Assembly (NCBI RefSeq): GCF_030546575.1
Contig: NZ_JAUOTN010000005.1
Location: 248,001-312,000 of the forward strand
Reading direction: 5' to 3'
DNA length: 64,000 bases
From: Pontibacter coccineus
Lineage (GTDB): Bacteria; Bacteroidota; Bacteroidia; Cytophagales; Hymenobacteraceae
Part shown: positions 27,283 through 36,228 of the stretch, piece by piece
How the letters are laid out: each line of letters begins with the position of its first letter
Numbering within the stretch: position 1 is the stretch's first letter
Made by a program: the position numbers and the translations under genes
The notes under the pieces: model-generated
The model's input: the letters and a program-made list of their open reading frames with translations, nothing else
Database searches by the model: none
What the model was told of the DNA's origin: nothing

Positions 27283-28995
27283 ATGAATAACGCAACTGCA
27301 ACCGAAACTGTGAAACGCTCTGGTCTTTCTGTGAGCGAGTTTATCCAGAAATACGCCAACCATCCGACCTATATTCCGCCTATCGGCCCCGTGCTGAACG
27401 CCAAAAACTGGCAGTCAGAAGCTGCTTTGCGCATGTTCCTCAACAACCTGACCGATGAAGTGGCCGAGGATCCGAGCCGATTGGTTGTATACGGTGGCAT
27501 CGGGCAGGCGGCGCGCACTGTGGCTGATGCCCAGAAGATCATTGAAGTGCTGCTCAATCTGGAGTTTGACGAGAGCTTGCTGGTGCAATCGGGTAAGCCA
27601 GTAGGCAAGGTACGCACCCATGCCGAGGCACCGCGTGTACTGATCGCCAACTCCAACCTCGTGCCGCATTGGGCTACGTGGGAGCATTTCAATGAACTAC
27701 GTGCCCGTGGCCTGATGATGTACGGCCAGATGACGGCCGGTAGCTGGATCTACATCGGGACGCAGGGTATTTTGCAGGGTACCTACGAGACCTTTGCCGC
27801 CTGCGGCAGAATACACTTCAACGACGACCTGCGCCACAAGCTGCTCGTGACGGGCGGACTCGGTGGTATGGGCGGCGCGCAGCCATTGGCAGCCACCATC
27901 GCCGGGGCTACCTTCCTCGGTGTGGATGTGGACCCGGAGCGCATCAAAAAACGCCTGGAGACCCGCTACATCGACAAAATGACCTACGACTACGAAGAGG
28001 CCAAGCGTTGGGCGCTGGAGGCAAAGGAAAAAGGCGAGGCCATCTCGATTGGTCTGGTAGGCGATATTGGTGATGTATTGGAAAAACTGATCCAGGATAA
28101 CATCACACCGGAAATACTCACAGACCAGACATCAGCACACGACCCGATCAACGGATATGTGCCGAACGGACTAACCTTAGAAGAAGCCAAGGCCTTGCGC
28201 GAAAGTGATCCGCAGGAATATAAAGCCCGCTCCCTCAAGAGCATGGCCCGCCACGTAGGCTTCATGCTGGAGCTGCAGCGTCGTGGCAGCCGCACCTTCG
28301 ACTATGGCAACAACCTCCGCGAGTTTGCCCAGCAGGGCGGTGAGGCGAATGCCTTTAACATACCGGGTTTTGTGCCGGAGTACATGCGTCCGCTTTTTTG
28401 CGAAGGCAAAGGACCTTTCCGTTGGGCGGCCCTTTCCGGCGATCCAGAAGATATCCGCGTAACGGACGAAGCACTAAAAGAGCTTTTCCCGGAGAATACG
28501 CATATGATCAAGTGGCTGGAAGAAGCGAACGAAAAGGTCGCTTTTCAGGGACTGCCATGCCGCATCTGCTGGCTGGGGATGGGCGAGCGCGAGAAAGCCG
28601 GCCTTATGTTCAACCAACTCGTGCGTGAAGGCAAAGTGAAAGCCCCGATCGTGATCGGACGTGACCACCTCGACTGCGGTTCTGTGGCCTCGCCATACCG
28701 CGAAACCGAAGGTATGCTGGATGGCTCTGACGCCGTATCGGACTGGCCGTTGCTCAACCTGATGTCCAACACGGCAGGCGGCGCTACCTGGGTATCGTTC
28801 CACCATGGTGGCGGCGTAGGCATAGGCTATTCCCAGCATGCGGGCATGGTGATTCTGGCGGATGGTACCGAGCGTGCTGACCGTTGCCTGAGCCGCGTGC
28901 TGCACAACGATCCGGCCATGGGCATCTTCCGTCACGCCGATGCTGGTTACGAAACCGCGCAGGCCAATGCCGAAAAGTTTGGCTTGAACTTGTAA
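27283..28995 (+). CDS. hutU: Urocanate hydratase
   Basis: Second step of histidine degradation, converting urocanate to 4-imidazolone-5-propionate with tightly bound NAD+. The 570 residues include the start block [20 protein letters not shown], the NAD-binding loop [20 protein letters not shown] and the active-site region [19 protein letters not shown]. Length and ending ([20 protein letters not shown]) are normal. It is the first of three hut genes on the plus strand; hutI follows after 386 bases. Notably, it contains no AGGTATA heptamer in 1.7 kb. Confidence 0.97.
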   Translation: MNNATATETVKRSGLSVSEFIQKYANHPTYIPPIGPVLNAKNWQSEAALRMFLNNLTDEVAEDPSRLVVYGGIGQAARTVADAQKIIEVLLNLEFDESLLVQSGKPVGKVRTHAEAPRVLIANSNLVPHWATWEHFNELRARGLMMYGQMTAGSWIYIGTQGILQGTYETFAACGRIHFNDDLRHKLLVTGGLGGMGGAQPLAATIAGATFLGVDVDPERIKKRLETRYIDKMTYDYEEAKRWALEAKEKGEAISIGLVGDIGDVLEKLIQDNITPEILTDQTSAHDPINGYVPNGLTLEEAKALRESDPQEYKARSLKSMARHVGFMLELQRRGSRTFDYGNNLREFAQQGGEANAFNIPGFVPEYMRPLFCEGKGPFRWAALSGDPEDIRVTDEALKELFPENTHMIKWLEEANEKVAFQGLPCRICWLGMGEREKAGLMFNQLVREGKVKAPIVIGRDHLDCGSVASPYRETEGMLDGSDAVSDWPLLNLMSNTAGGATWVSFHHGGGVGIGYSQHAGMVILADGTERADRCLSRVLHNDPAMGIFRHADAGYETAQANAEKFGLNL

Positions 28996-29381
28996 TAGCT
29001 GTTACTTTAAGGCAGGCGTATTTTTTGTCATTTCGAACTGGGGATTGGGCAATGCCGTCAACTAAAGCAATCGCTCTTTCGGATTTAGCAATCTGAAATG
29101 GGCTGTTGAGGATTTCCCAATCCCAGTTTCGCTATTTGCTCGGGTCTGGATACCCGCAACAATTGGGAGTAGGGACTCTCTAGTTAGCTTCGGATAAATA
29201 GATCCGAATCAACTTTAAAACTCCCTTAAGTTGACAGCATTGGAGGCTTGAGGTTCTCATTTCGGGGAAAATCTGTGATATAGCCTAAAACCTAAAATAT
29301 TTCAGATCTCTCCATTCTGTCGAGATGGCAATTTTTCTATTAGGCAGTATATTTAATTCATAAATAGTATAAACTAAAACT
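28996..29381. repeat. Intergenic repeat region between hutU and hutI
   Basis: About 385 bases without a gene. ACTGGGGATTGGGCAAT (about 29038) and its near-inverse ATTTCCCAATCCCAGT (about 29112) form an imperfect inverted repeat, preceded by TGTCATTTCGA, a phrase related to the TGTCATCTCGA sequence at about 56839. The last 60 bases before hutI are AT-rich and may hold a promoter. Confidence 0.45.
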
Positions 29382-30626
29382 ATGAAACAAGACAATACCC
29401 ATACCCTGATCGGCCCTTTCAAACAGATGGTGACGATGGCTGGTTTGCCAGCGGCCGGTGCCATAGCTGATGAAGAATTGGAGGTGCTTGAAGATGCCGG
29501 GGTACTGGTGTATGATGGTTTTATCGTGCTGGTCGAGCGTTATGACAAGCTGCTGAAAATCGCCCAGGACAAAGGCTATACCTTGCAGAAGATAGAAGAA
29601 CCCACGGTGCTCCTGCCAGGCCTGATTGATTCCCACACCCACATTTGTTTTGCCGGCTCCCGCGCCAACGATTACGCCATGCGTGTTGCCGGAAAATCTT
29701 ATCTGGAGATAGCCCGCAGCGGCGGCGGCATACTCGACAGCGTGCGCAAGACCCGCGAAGCTACACTGGTAGAGTTGGTGGACCTGCTCAAAAAACGCTG
29801 CGACCGGCACCTGTCCGAAGGCGTGACCACTTGCGAAGTGAAAAGCGGCTACGGCCTGACCACGGAAGAGGAACTCAAGATGTTGGAGGCGATTCAACTC
29901 GTGAACAATCACCATGCACTGGAGCTTGTCCCTACCTGTCTGGCAGCCCACATGCGTCCACCGGAGCACACCGACTCGCGCCTATACCTGCAGGAAGTGG
30001 TTACGCAGCTTTTGCCGCAGGTAAAGGAGCAGGGTCTTGCCAAGCGGGTGGATATCTTCATCGAAGACACGGCTTTTAATGAAGAAGATTCCTTCGAGTA
30101 TTTGTCAGCTGCCAAGGAACTAGGATTTGAGATTACGGTACACGCCGATCAGTTCAGCACCGGTGGCAGTCGCATTGCAGCCGAAGCCGGAGCAATCAGC
30201 GCCGACCACCTGGAGGCGAGTGGTGAATCAGAGATAGCTCTGATGAAAGAAGCCGGTGTTGTGGCCACCGTGTTGCCGGGTGCGTCGCTGGGGCTGGGCA
30301 TGCACTATGCCCCGGCCCGCAAAATGCTCGACGGCGGGCTCTGCCTGGCCATTGCCACCGACTGGAATCCGGGTTCCGCCCCGATGGGAGACCTTTTGAT
30401 GCAAGCCGCGCTGCTGGGTGCAGCAGAGAAACTGACTACGGCTGAAACGCTGGCCGGTATTACAGTTCGCGCTGCAAAAGCATTGAACCTGGCTGATCGG
30501 GGTACAATTGAGAAAGGACAGCTGGCCGACATGATCGCTTTCCCGACCGACAACTACAGAGAGATCCTGTACCAGCAAGGCAAATTGAAACCTGGCAAGG
30601 TATGGAAGCAGGGGAAAGAGGTATAG
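29382..30626 (+). CDS. hutI: Imidazolonepropionase
   Basis: Third step of histidine degradation: hydrolysis of imidazolone propionate to N-formimidoyl-L-glutamate by a metal-dependent amidohydrolase. The 414 residues carry the metal motif LIDSHTHICFAGSRANDYA, the substrate loop KSGYGLTTEEELKML, the second metal His in TVHADQFSTGGS and the Asp in LAIATDWNPGSAPMGDLL. Length is standard. A 283-base repeat-containing gap separates it from hutG on the same strand. Confidence 0.96.
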   Translation: MKQDNTHTLIGPFKQMVTMAGLPAAGAIADEELEVLEDAGVLVYDGFIVLVERYDKLLKIAQDKGYTLQKIEEPTVLLPGLIDSHTHICFAGSRANDYAMRVAGKSYLEIARSGGGILDSVRKTREATLVELVDLLKKRCDRHLSEGVTTCEVKSGYGLTTEEELKMLEAIQLVNNHHALELVPTCLAAHMRPPEHTDSRLYLQEVVTQLLPQVKEQGLAKRVDIFIEDTAFNEEDSFEYLSAAKELGFEITVHADQFSTGGSRIAAEAGAISADHLEASGESEIALMKEAGVVATVLPGASLGLGMHYAPARKMLDGGLCLAIATDWNPGSAPMGDLLMQAALLGAAEKLTTAETLAGITVRAAKALNLADRGTIEKGQLADMIAFPTDNYREILYQQGKLKPGKVWKQGKEV

Positions 30627-30905
30627 CATCAGTTTGTGCCCAAGTACGCATTAGACACCAACGTGGGGTGTAGGCAATATGAGAGGTATAGCTTTAAGGT
30701 GAAAACACACCCCTATCCCTCGCATGTGGGGAATTACACTGGAGGAGTCCCCCTCTGAAGGGGCAGGGCCGTAAAGTTCTGTCGGGAACTATCCCCTCAA
30801 GGGGAGAATTTGCTAGAACTTAACGGCCCTGCCTCCCCGGAGGAGGGAGGGGGGTTACAATCAATCCCGATCAACAATTTAACCATCAACAATTCAACAG
30901 TTTAA
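30627..30905. repeat. Long imperfect inverted repeat between hutI and hutG
   Basis: Arms GGGGCAGGGCCGTAAAGTTC (30760-30779) and its near-inverse AGAACTTAACGGCCCTGCC (30815-30833) could fold into a roughly 20-bp stem. An internal CCCCTCAAGGGG palindrome sits in the loop, and CCCCCTCTGAAGGGG lies just upstream. It has the look of a repeat insertion splitting the hut operon. Confidence 0.6.
30871..30904 (+). repeat. Degenerate AACAATTTAACC leader repeat upstream of hutG
   Basis: TCAACAATTTAACCATCAAC and AATTCAACAGTTTAAA run up to the hutG ATG, with the same units as the leaders of the DJ-1 gene and menD. Confidence 0.6.
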
Positions 30906-30909
30906 ATAC

Positions 30910-31884
30910 ATGTATAAACCCACAGAACCCGGCACCTGGAAAGGCAGAGTAGACGCTGCTGATGGCGAAGAAGGAAAGCGTTGGCACCAGGGTATACAGC
31001 TGCTCAATCTGACTGACAGTGCACAGCCGGCCGAAACTGAGCAAGCCATTGCCTTTCTGGGCTTTTGCTGTGATGAGGGCGTGCGGCGCAACCAGGGAAG
31101 GGAAGGGGCTGTGCAGGGACCGGCAGCCTTGCGTCAGGCGATGGCTTCGTTTGCCTGGCACTTAGAGGATGACATTGCCCTGCTGGACGCCGGGGACGTG
31201 TATTGCACCAACCAGAACCTGGAAGAAGCGCAGAAGCAACTCGGCAAGAAGGTACATGCGCTTTTGACCAACACCTATAAAACGATCATCCTCGGAGGCG
31301 GACACGAAACCGCCTACGGACACTATCTGGGTATAAAACAGGCACTGCCTGCCGACAAGCAACTCGGCATTATCAACTTCGACGCCCACTTCGACCTGCG
31401 CACTTACGAAAAGCAACCCAGTTCCGGCACGCCTTTTCTGCAGATAGCCGACGATCTGATCAAAGACAACCGGGAGTTCAACTACCTGTGCTTAGGTATA
31501 CAGCAGTACGGTAACACACAAAAGCTCTTCAACACGGCAGGAGAGTATGGCGCTGATTATGTGCTCGCGCCCGCCATGCAGGTATACAACTACGAGGCGC
31601 TCCGTGAGAAGCTCCAGCAATTCATGGCGCTGGTGGATGTGCTATACGTGAGCATCGATCTGGATGTATTCGCAGCGGCCTACGCGCCGGGTGTAAGTGC
31701 TCCGGCTGCCCTGGGTATACACCCTGAAATTGCCCTGATCCTACTGCAGGAGATCATCAGCAGCGGCAAACTACTTACCCTGGATGTGGTGGAACTGAAC
31801 CCGGCACTGGACCTTGACAACCGTACGGCCAAACTGGGCGCCTCGCTGCTCTACCACGTGGTGCAGCAATGGAGTCAGGTATAG
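30910..31884 (+). CDS. hutG: Formimidoylglutamase
   Basis: Arginase-fold enzyme completing histidine breakdown by hydrolysing N-formimidoylglutamate to glutamate and formamide. The 324 residues contain the binuclear Mn motifs GGGHETAYGHYLGIKQ, IINFDAHFDLRTYE and YVSIDLDVFAAAYAPGVSAP. Length fits HutG. It is the third hut gene in the row; hutH (histidine ammonia-lyase) is not in this window, so the set is incomplete here. A hairpin at 31909-31945 ends the transcript. Confidence 0.95.
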   Translation: MYKPTEPGTWKGRVDAADGEEGKRWHQGIQLLNLTDSAQPAETEQAIAFLGFCCDEGVRRNQGREGAVQGPAALRQAMASFAWHLEDDIALLDAGDVYCTNQNLEEAQKQLGKKVHALLTNTYKTIILGGGHETAYGHYLGIKQALPADKQLGIINFDAHFDLRTYEKQPSSGTPFLQIADDLIKDNREFNYLCLGIQQYGNTQKLFNTAGEYGADYVLAPAMQVYNYEALREKLQQFMALVDVLYVSIDLDVFAAAYAPGVSAPAALGIHPEIALILLQEIISSGKLLTLDVVELNPALDLDNRTAKLGASLLYHVVQQWSQV

Positions 31885-31908
31885 GATTTTTTCACTTTAT
31901 TGTAAATG

Positions 31909-31945
31909 ACTGCGCCCCGCCACAGATTCTGTAGCGGGGCGCAGT
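31909..31945. terminator. Bidirectional hairpin between convergent genes
   Basis: ACTGCGCCCCGC (31909-31920) pairs perfectly with GCGGGGCGCAGT (31934-31945). It lies between hutG and the minus-strand gene at 31963-32364. There is no long T-run on the plus side; on the minus side the following bases are CATTTACAATAAAG. Confidence 0.65.
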
Positions 31946-31962
31946 CGTTAGAGCGTAAAGAA

Positions 31963-32364
31963 TTATCGACCGACCTTAAACTTCGTCCAATAAGTCGTGT
32001 CTGGGGTGATCACTTCTACCTGGTAGGTGTCCGGCCGCAGCTTACCCAGGTCAAAGCGCCAGGCGGTTTCTTTCTTGGCTACGCTGACAGGCTTTTTGTA
32101 GACCATCTTACCAGCTTTGTTTTTCACTTCCAGTCGTGCGTTTTCAGTAAGCACCTGGTTGAAGTCCAGCACAAAAGTGCCTTTCTTGGTGGGATTCAGA
32201 AATATACCCGACAGCGTTTCCATGCGGGTGGAGGTGTCCGGTTTGGCTACCTTGAATTTATCCTGCTCCACGGGTGGGAGCTGTGTAGAGTTTCCCTGCG
32301 CATAGGCGTTGAAACCAGCCAGCAGCACTGCACCGGCCAGTAAGTACGTTTGTTTCATCTTCAT
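31963..32364 (-). CDS. Small exported beta-sandwich-like protein
   Basis: Not recognised with certainty. 133 residues with a signal peptide (MKMKQTYLLAGAVLLAGFNA, cleavage near AYAQG). The mature part looks like a single immunoglobulin-like domain resembling the type A T9SS sorting fold (FVLDFNQVLTENARLEVKN, then RFDLGKLRPDTYQVEVIT), but it lacks a convincing terminal sorting motif. A second possible start is MKQTYL two codons in. It may be a periplasmic beta-sandwich module. Confidence 0.65.
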   Translation of the reverse strand: MKMKQTYLLAGAVLLAGFNAYAQGNSTQLPPVEQDKFKVAKPDTSTRMETLSGIFLNPTKKGTFVLDFNQVLTENARLEVKNKAGKMVYKKPVSVAKKETAWRFDLGKLRPDTYQVEVITPDTTYWTKFKVGR

Positions 32365-32461
32365 ATTTTATCTTCAGCACTTTAGGTATACCGGACCTAT
32401 ACATAATTTAAGCCAGATTTTACTGGGACCAGAAAATTTCTTTAAAAACCGTGCATTTTTT

Positions 32462-33331
32462 CTAGAATGACACCCGGTAAGCAATCACGCGGTTGTCATA
32501 AAAGGTGGGGACGTAAAGCAAGCCCTGTTCTTCAGAATAGAATATATCTGCTGCGTTGATCTTTTTGTTTTTTGTGTCGAGCACTTTCCAGTTCTTGCCT
32601 GCATTGTTCACGTAGTAGATCTCCCCGTTCCAGTTCGACACCATATACCCGTCCGCACCTGTGCGCACAATGCCGTCCGCCGAAGGAATTTTTTCGGTCC
32701 AGTCCGTGAATTCTTTTTGTTCCATGTCCAGGAAGCGGACTTTGCCTGTGTTGAAGGAGGCCACAATCAGACGATTATTATCATACAGCAAGCCGTTAGG
32801 GCGCTCACGCTTGGTGTCGAGCCAATGGCTGACGCGGCCGTTTCGGAACAGGTAGATGGCGCCACGTTGGGAATCCGACACATATACATTGCCCGCGTCG
32901 TCTACGGTCACGTCGTTGAGCATCTGAGCTTTGTCGGCTTTGTGGCGGGCTAGCACAGCACCGGTCTGGGTAGCAATGGCAACGATCTCGTCCATGTCCG
33001 CTACATAGAGAATGTTATTGTGCAGCGCCAGACCCTTAGGATCATTCAGTCCTGAAACCCAGTACAGCTGCTCTATGTCCCCATTGGGACTGAGGCGTGA
33101 GATAAAGCCGTCGCCATCTTTGCGGTCTTTGCTGGATTCGTTGATGTTGGAGACGTAGAGCACATTGCGCTCCCGGTCAAACACCACCGATTCCGGGGAG
33201 CGCAGGGTGTTGTCGGTGGCCCAGGCTTCGGTCAGCGTTACCGGACCTTTGGAGGAAAAGAGGCCGCCACTGCAGCCCTGCAGAGCAAGTGCGGTCAGTA
33301 TGAAGAGACTAAGAAAGGAGAATGGTCGCAT
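32462..33331 (-). CDS. Lipoprotein with SMP-30/NHL-type beta-propeller
   Basis: A 289-residue predicted lipoprotein (MRPFSFLSLFILTALALQGC; lipobox LALQGC) with a six-bladed propeller of the SMP-30/NHL kind: LRSPESVVFDRERNVLYVSN, GLNDPKGLALHNNILYVAD, MLNDVTVDDAGNVYVSDS and RPNGLLYDNNRLIVASF. Glu in SPESVVFD and Asn residues in LNDVTVDD and RPNGLLYD fit the metal site of lactonases, but activity is unproved. It lies 48 bases downstream of menE on the same strand. Confidence 0.82.
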   Translation of the reverse strand: MRPFSFLSLFILTALALQGCSGGLFSSKGPVTLTEAWATDNTLRSPESVVFDRERNVLYVSNINESSKDRKDGDGFISRLSPNGDIEQLYWVSGLNDPKGLALHNNILYVADMDEIVAIATQTGAVLARHKADKAQMLNDVTVDDAGNVYVSDSQRGAIYLFRNGRVSHWLDTKRERPNGLLYDNNRLIVASFNTGKVRFLDMEQKEFTDWTEKIPSADGIVRTGADGYMVSNWNGEIYYVNNAGKNWKVLDTKNKKINAADIFYSEEQGLLYVPTFYDNRVIAYRVSF

Positions 33332-33379
33332 AGGAAAGTGTTTTGTTTTACCCTACTACGCGATAGCGCCCTACCTGTT

Positions 33380-34492
33380 TTAGTCAGTTTCCAGTCCCAG
33401 CTTCTGCATGGTGCGCAGGCGGGACACTTTGCCGGTCGCTGTCTCAGAAAAAGCGGGACTGTAGTACACGTCTTTCGGCATTTCAAACTTGTGCAGCAGG
33501 CTGCGCATTTTATCCATCACCTGCAGCTCCGCATCTTCAGGGAGTTGTTTACCTTCCAGCACCAGAATCACTTTTTCACCCAGCAGTTCGTCAGGCTGAG
33601 AGGCCACAAAGAAACGCGGTGCCCGCTCCAACTCCGCAAGAGCTTCTGAGACGGCCACTTCCACTACTTCCGTCTGCACTTTCACGCCTCCGGTATTGAT
33701 GGTATTGTCAGCTCGGCCTATCCAGCGGAAGCGGGTAGGGGTGAGGATCTCGACAATATCGTTGGTTACCAGGGTTTCGTTTGCTGTGAGGTCTCCTGTA
33801 ATCGTGAGGCAGCCCCGGTTGTCCTGACCGATGGTAACGCCCTCAAGGGTTTCGTAATAATCAGCCGCGTCAGGGCCGTTGAGCAGGCGCAGGGCAATGT
33901 GCGAGGCTGTTTCCGTCATGCCATAGGTATGGTACAGCGGCACCTGCAGCAGCTGCATTTCACGCTGCAGCGAAAAACTCACCGGGGCGCCCCCCACCAG
34001 AATGGCCTTCATGTTGTCCAGGCGCTCCATGGTCCCCCCGCTCTCTTGCAAAATGGTCTGCAGCTGCATCGGCACAAAAGAAGAGAAATGATACACTTCA
34101 TCAGCCGGGGTAAGCGCGAGCGGATTTCCAACCGGCTCTACAATGGTCATCTGCATATCTGCCAGCAGCCCGCGTACGATCATCATCATACCGGCGATGT
34201 ACTCTGTATTAAGGCAGACAAGCATGTGCTCACCTGCTTTCAGGCCAAGTAACTTAATAGTGCGGCGGGCACTGATCTCCATCTGCTTTCGCGTGAGCGT
34301 GATCTGTTTTGGCGTGCCGGTAGAGCCTGAAGTGTGAATTGGAAACTCCTGCACCCCGTTGAGCCAGTCGCGGCAAAATTCGAGGGTCTTTGCTTCGTAG
34401 CCGTTAAGCGGCACACTGTTGCGGAAAGAATAAGCCGCTATTTCGTCGTAGAAGAACTTGTTTCCGTTTAGGGTTAGGAACCTTTGCGTCAT
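33380..34492 (-). CDS. menE: o-Succinylbenzoate-CoA ligase
   Basis: Adenylate-forming ligase of the menaquinone pathway, activating o-succinylbenzoate with CoA. The P-loop is IHTSGSTGTPKQITLTRKQM, the adenylate motif is PLYHTYGMTETASHIALRLL, and the C-terminal hinge is RFRWIGRADNTINTGGVKVQ with VYYSPAFSETATGKVSRLR holding the late Lys. The start at 34492 (MTQRFLTLNGNKFFYDEIAA) gives 370 residues; an ATG at 34516 adds eight. It is shorter than the roughly 450-residue enterobacterial MenE, as appears usual in Bacteroidota. menD lies upstream beyond the DoxX gene. Confidence 0.92.
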   Translation of the reverse strand: MTQRFLTLNGNKFFYDEIAAYSFRNSVPLNGYEAKTLEFCRDWLNGVQEFPIHTSGSTGTPKQITLTRKQMEISARRTIKLLGLKAGEHMLVCLNTEYIAGMMMIVRGLLADMQMTIVEPVGNPLALTPADEVYHFSSFVPMQLQTILQESGGTMERLDNMKAILVGGAPVSFSLQREMQLLQVPLYHTYGMTETASHIALRLLNGPDAADYYETLEGVTIGQDNRGCLTITGDLTANETLVTNDIVEILTPTRFRWIGRADNTINTGGVKVQTEVVEVAVSEALAELERAPRFFVASQPDELLGEKVILVLEGKQLPEDAELQVMDKMRSLLHKFEMPKDVYYSPAFSETATGKVSRLRTMQKLGLETD

Positions 34493-34945
34493 GGGGTGTC
34501 TCAGTATTTGAAGCAAAAGCAGTGTGTTTACTGCCTTGCCGCATGTTCATTTGTTTTACTTTCCGGAGCCTGGCAGGTATAGCCTTCGGCTCGTATGTGT
34601 ATTTTGTACCATACGCAATTAGCGCGCCGTCAGATTATAACGGGTACGTTATTCGCAGGTATAGCCACCGTAAATTTTGCTCAAAATTACGACAATCAGG
34701 TATAAGACCTAAACCAGGGCAGGTATAATTTTGGGGATGAAGTTATTAAGCGGGCCTGTTTTGTAGTAGTACAAGTATAAGTAAATGAAGTGCTCCCGCT
34801 TTCCTTTGCAATAAGTAGAACGGGAGCATTTCGGGAAAATCATATCGTGCGGTCGTACTTCCCGCGCCCTTCTCTTTGGTTAGAGAAAGTAGTTGATGCT
34901 AGCGCGCGTAATTGGCAGGTCTGGTTCAGCGTTTGCCTCTCAGGA
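34493..34945. other. Intergenic region dense in AGGTATA heptamers
   Basis: About 450 bases between the menE start and the DoxX stop codon, presumably containing the menE promoter. Four AGGTATA copies lie within about 150 bases (near 34576, 34657, 34699 and 34721), one of the densest clusters in the window. No gene was seen. Confidence 0.45.
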
Positions 34946-35401
34946 CTAATAAAGTATGTCCCTTTCTGGTCGGCTGATCAGGTTATCTACAGAAAGTCGG
35001 CCGGAGCCCAGAATCAAAAAGACGATCAGCAGGATCAGGACAATGACAGATGACCAGAGCTCGGTGTTCTCAGAGTAAAAGCCATGCTGCGGGTTAATGA
35101 AAAATACGGCGCCCAGCAGGATCGGTATCTGAAAGAGGATGGCGATGCGTGTCACCAGGCCCATGGCAATGAGCAGTCCGCCCACCAGGTGAACGAATGC
35201 CACATAATGGGCCATCCCCAACGACACCCACTGAAACTGGCTGTTGCTCATAATGCTTTGCAGTGCTTGCGTATCCTGAATAAACATGACACCTTTCACG
35301 AATAAAAAGATACCCAGCGCCATGCGCACAAAGTCTACCCAAACCGGATGGTGCGTGTCAGCCCAATGCTCAATCCGGTGCATATCTTGCGTTAAGTTCA
35401 T
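34946..35401 (-). CDS. DoxX family membrane protein
   Basis: A 151-residue inner-membrane protein with four hydrophobic helices (FVRMALGIFLFVKGVMFI, YVAFVHLVGGLLIAMGLVT, IAILFQIPILLGAVFFI, SSVIVLILLIVFLILGSGRL), matching the DoxX/DoxD-like family, which is sometimes tied to quinone or redox stress functions. It lies between menD and menE on the same strand, but separated from both by 450-830 bases of repeat-rich DNA, so an operon link is doubtful. Confidence 0.85.
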   Translation of the reverse strand: MNLTQDMHRIEHWADTHHPVWVDFVRMALGIFLFVKGVMFIQDTQALQSIMSNSQFQWVSLGMAHYVAFVHLVGGLLIAMGLVTRIAILFQIPILLGAVFFINPQHGFYSENTELWSSVIVLILLIVFLILGSGRLSVDNLISRPERDILY

Positions 35402-35639
35402 GGCTGTAAAGTTTTAGGTTTAACAAATTAGTATACAATTATTTAAACGATTCGTGCTGTTAAACGGATGATTAAATAATGGATATATGCTAGGGTTAAG
35501 GTTTTCGCTCTCGTGGAGGGGTAGGATTGGGATGTGGCTACTGCTATCGTAAGTATAACGTTGGCTTAGCGTCAGCGTAGCTTATGTTGGTCTATACAGC
35601 TAGTTTGTGACTGGCATAGCGGAGGTCTTTTTATACCTT

Positions 35640-36212
35640 AAAGTGTTTTGCTTTGTAGTTTCGCCTGTGCGGCGGGCGCTACTTTTTTCCTTGATGGGGG
35701 TAGGGGCCCTCGATAAAGAAAAAAGTAGGCAAAAAAATCAAGATGCTTTTAAACTCGCTGACCGCTCAAACAAAAAATCGTCAAAGGTGCACCTGGCTAA
35801 TGCAATTTGTTTCATTGCTGAGGGGCAAGTTAGTTTTGCTATACCTGCCAGTGGTGATTTGCTACAGTTCCTATACCTGTGAATTGGTAACGGAAGATTC
35901 CCCGCCTTGGACTACTGAGAACGAGAGTTCGAAGGTAGCGAGCGGAGCTCTGAGAGGCTAGGGGTGGTTGGACCCGGTACATCACAGGAACCGCTATAAC
36001 TACAAGGCTTTGCCTGAAAATTAAGCAGGGGCAGAAATTCCCCTCTCAGGAGGGGCCGGGGTGGGTTAAAATAACTGCCTGACCTCCCTCAACCAAGATC
36101 CTTTCAGGATAACAGAACAAAAAGCAGGAGCCAAAAAGGGCCCTTTGGGGGCATGTGGATGTCAATCGTGTACGATAATCCTGTTAATCTGTAAATCCTG
36201 ATTCAGACAAGC
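35640..36212 (+). repeat. Composite interspersed repeat, copy B
   Basis: Modules in the same order as copy A: the CGCCTGTGCGGCGGGC module (35659-35856), here with a 17-base TGGGGGTAGGGGCCCTC unit in its hairpin loop; CCCCGCCTTGG...GGGTGGTTGGACCCGG (35900-35978) interrupted by about 40 extra bases; CCCCTCTCAGGAGGGGCCGG (36040-36059); GACCTCCCTCAACC and AAGATCCTTTCAGGATAACA (36095-36114); and CCTGTTAATCTGTAAATCC (36180-36200). It lies between the menD stop codon and the DoxX promoter. Confidence 0.8.
35695..35711 (+). repeat. 17-base G-rich unit TGGGGGTAGGGGCCCTC
   Basis: An exact copy inside the hairpin loop of composite repeat B. In copy A the same loop is just CTTGAC. Other copies are at 56917, 57094, 57141 and 62751-62807. 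Confidence 0.8.
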
Positions 36213-36228
36213 TATACCTCCCTATACC

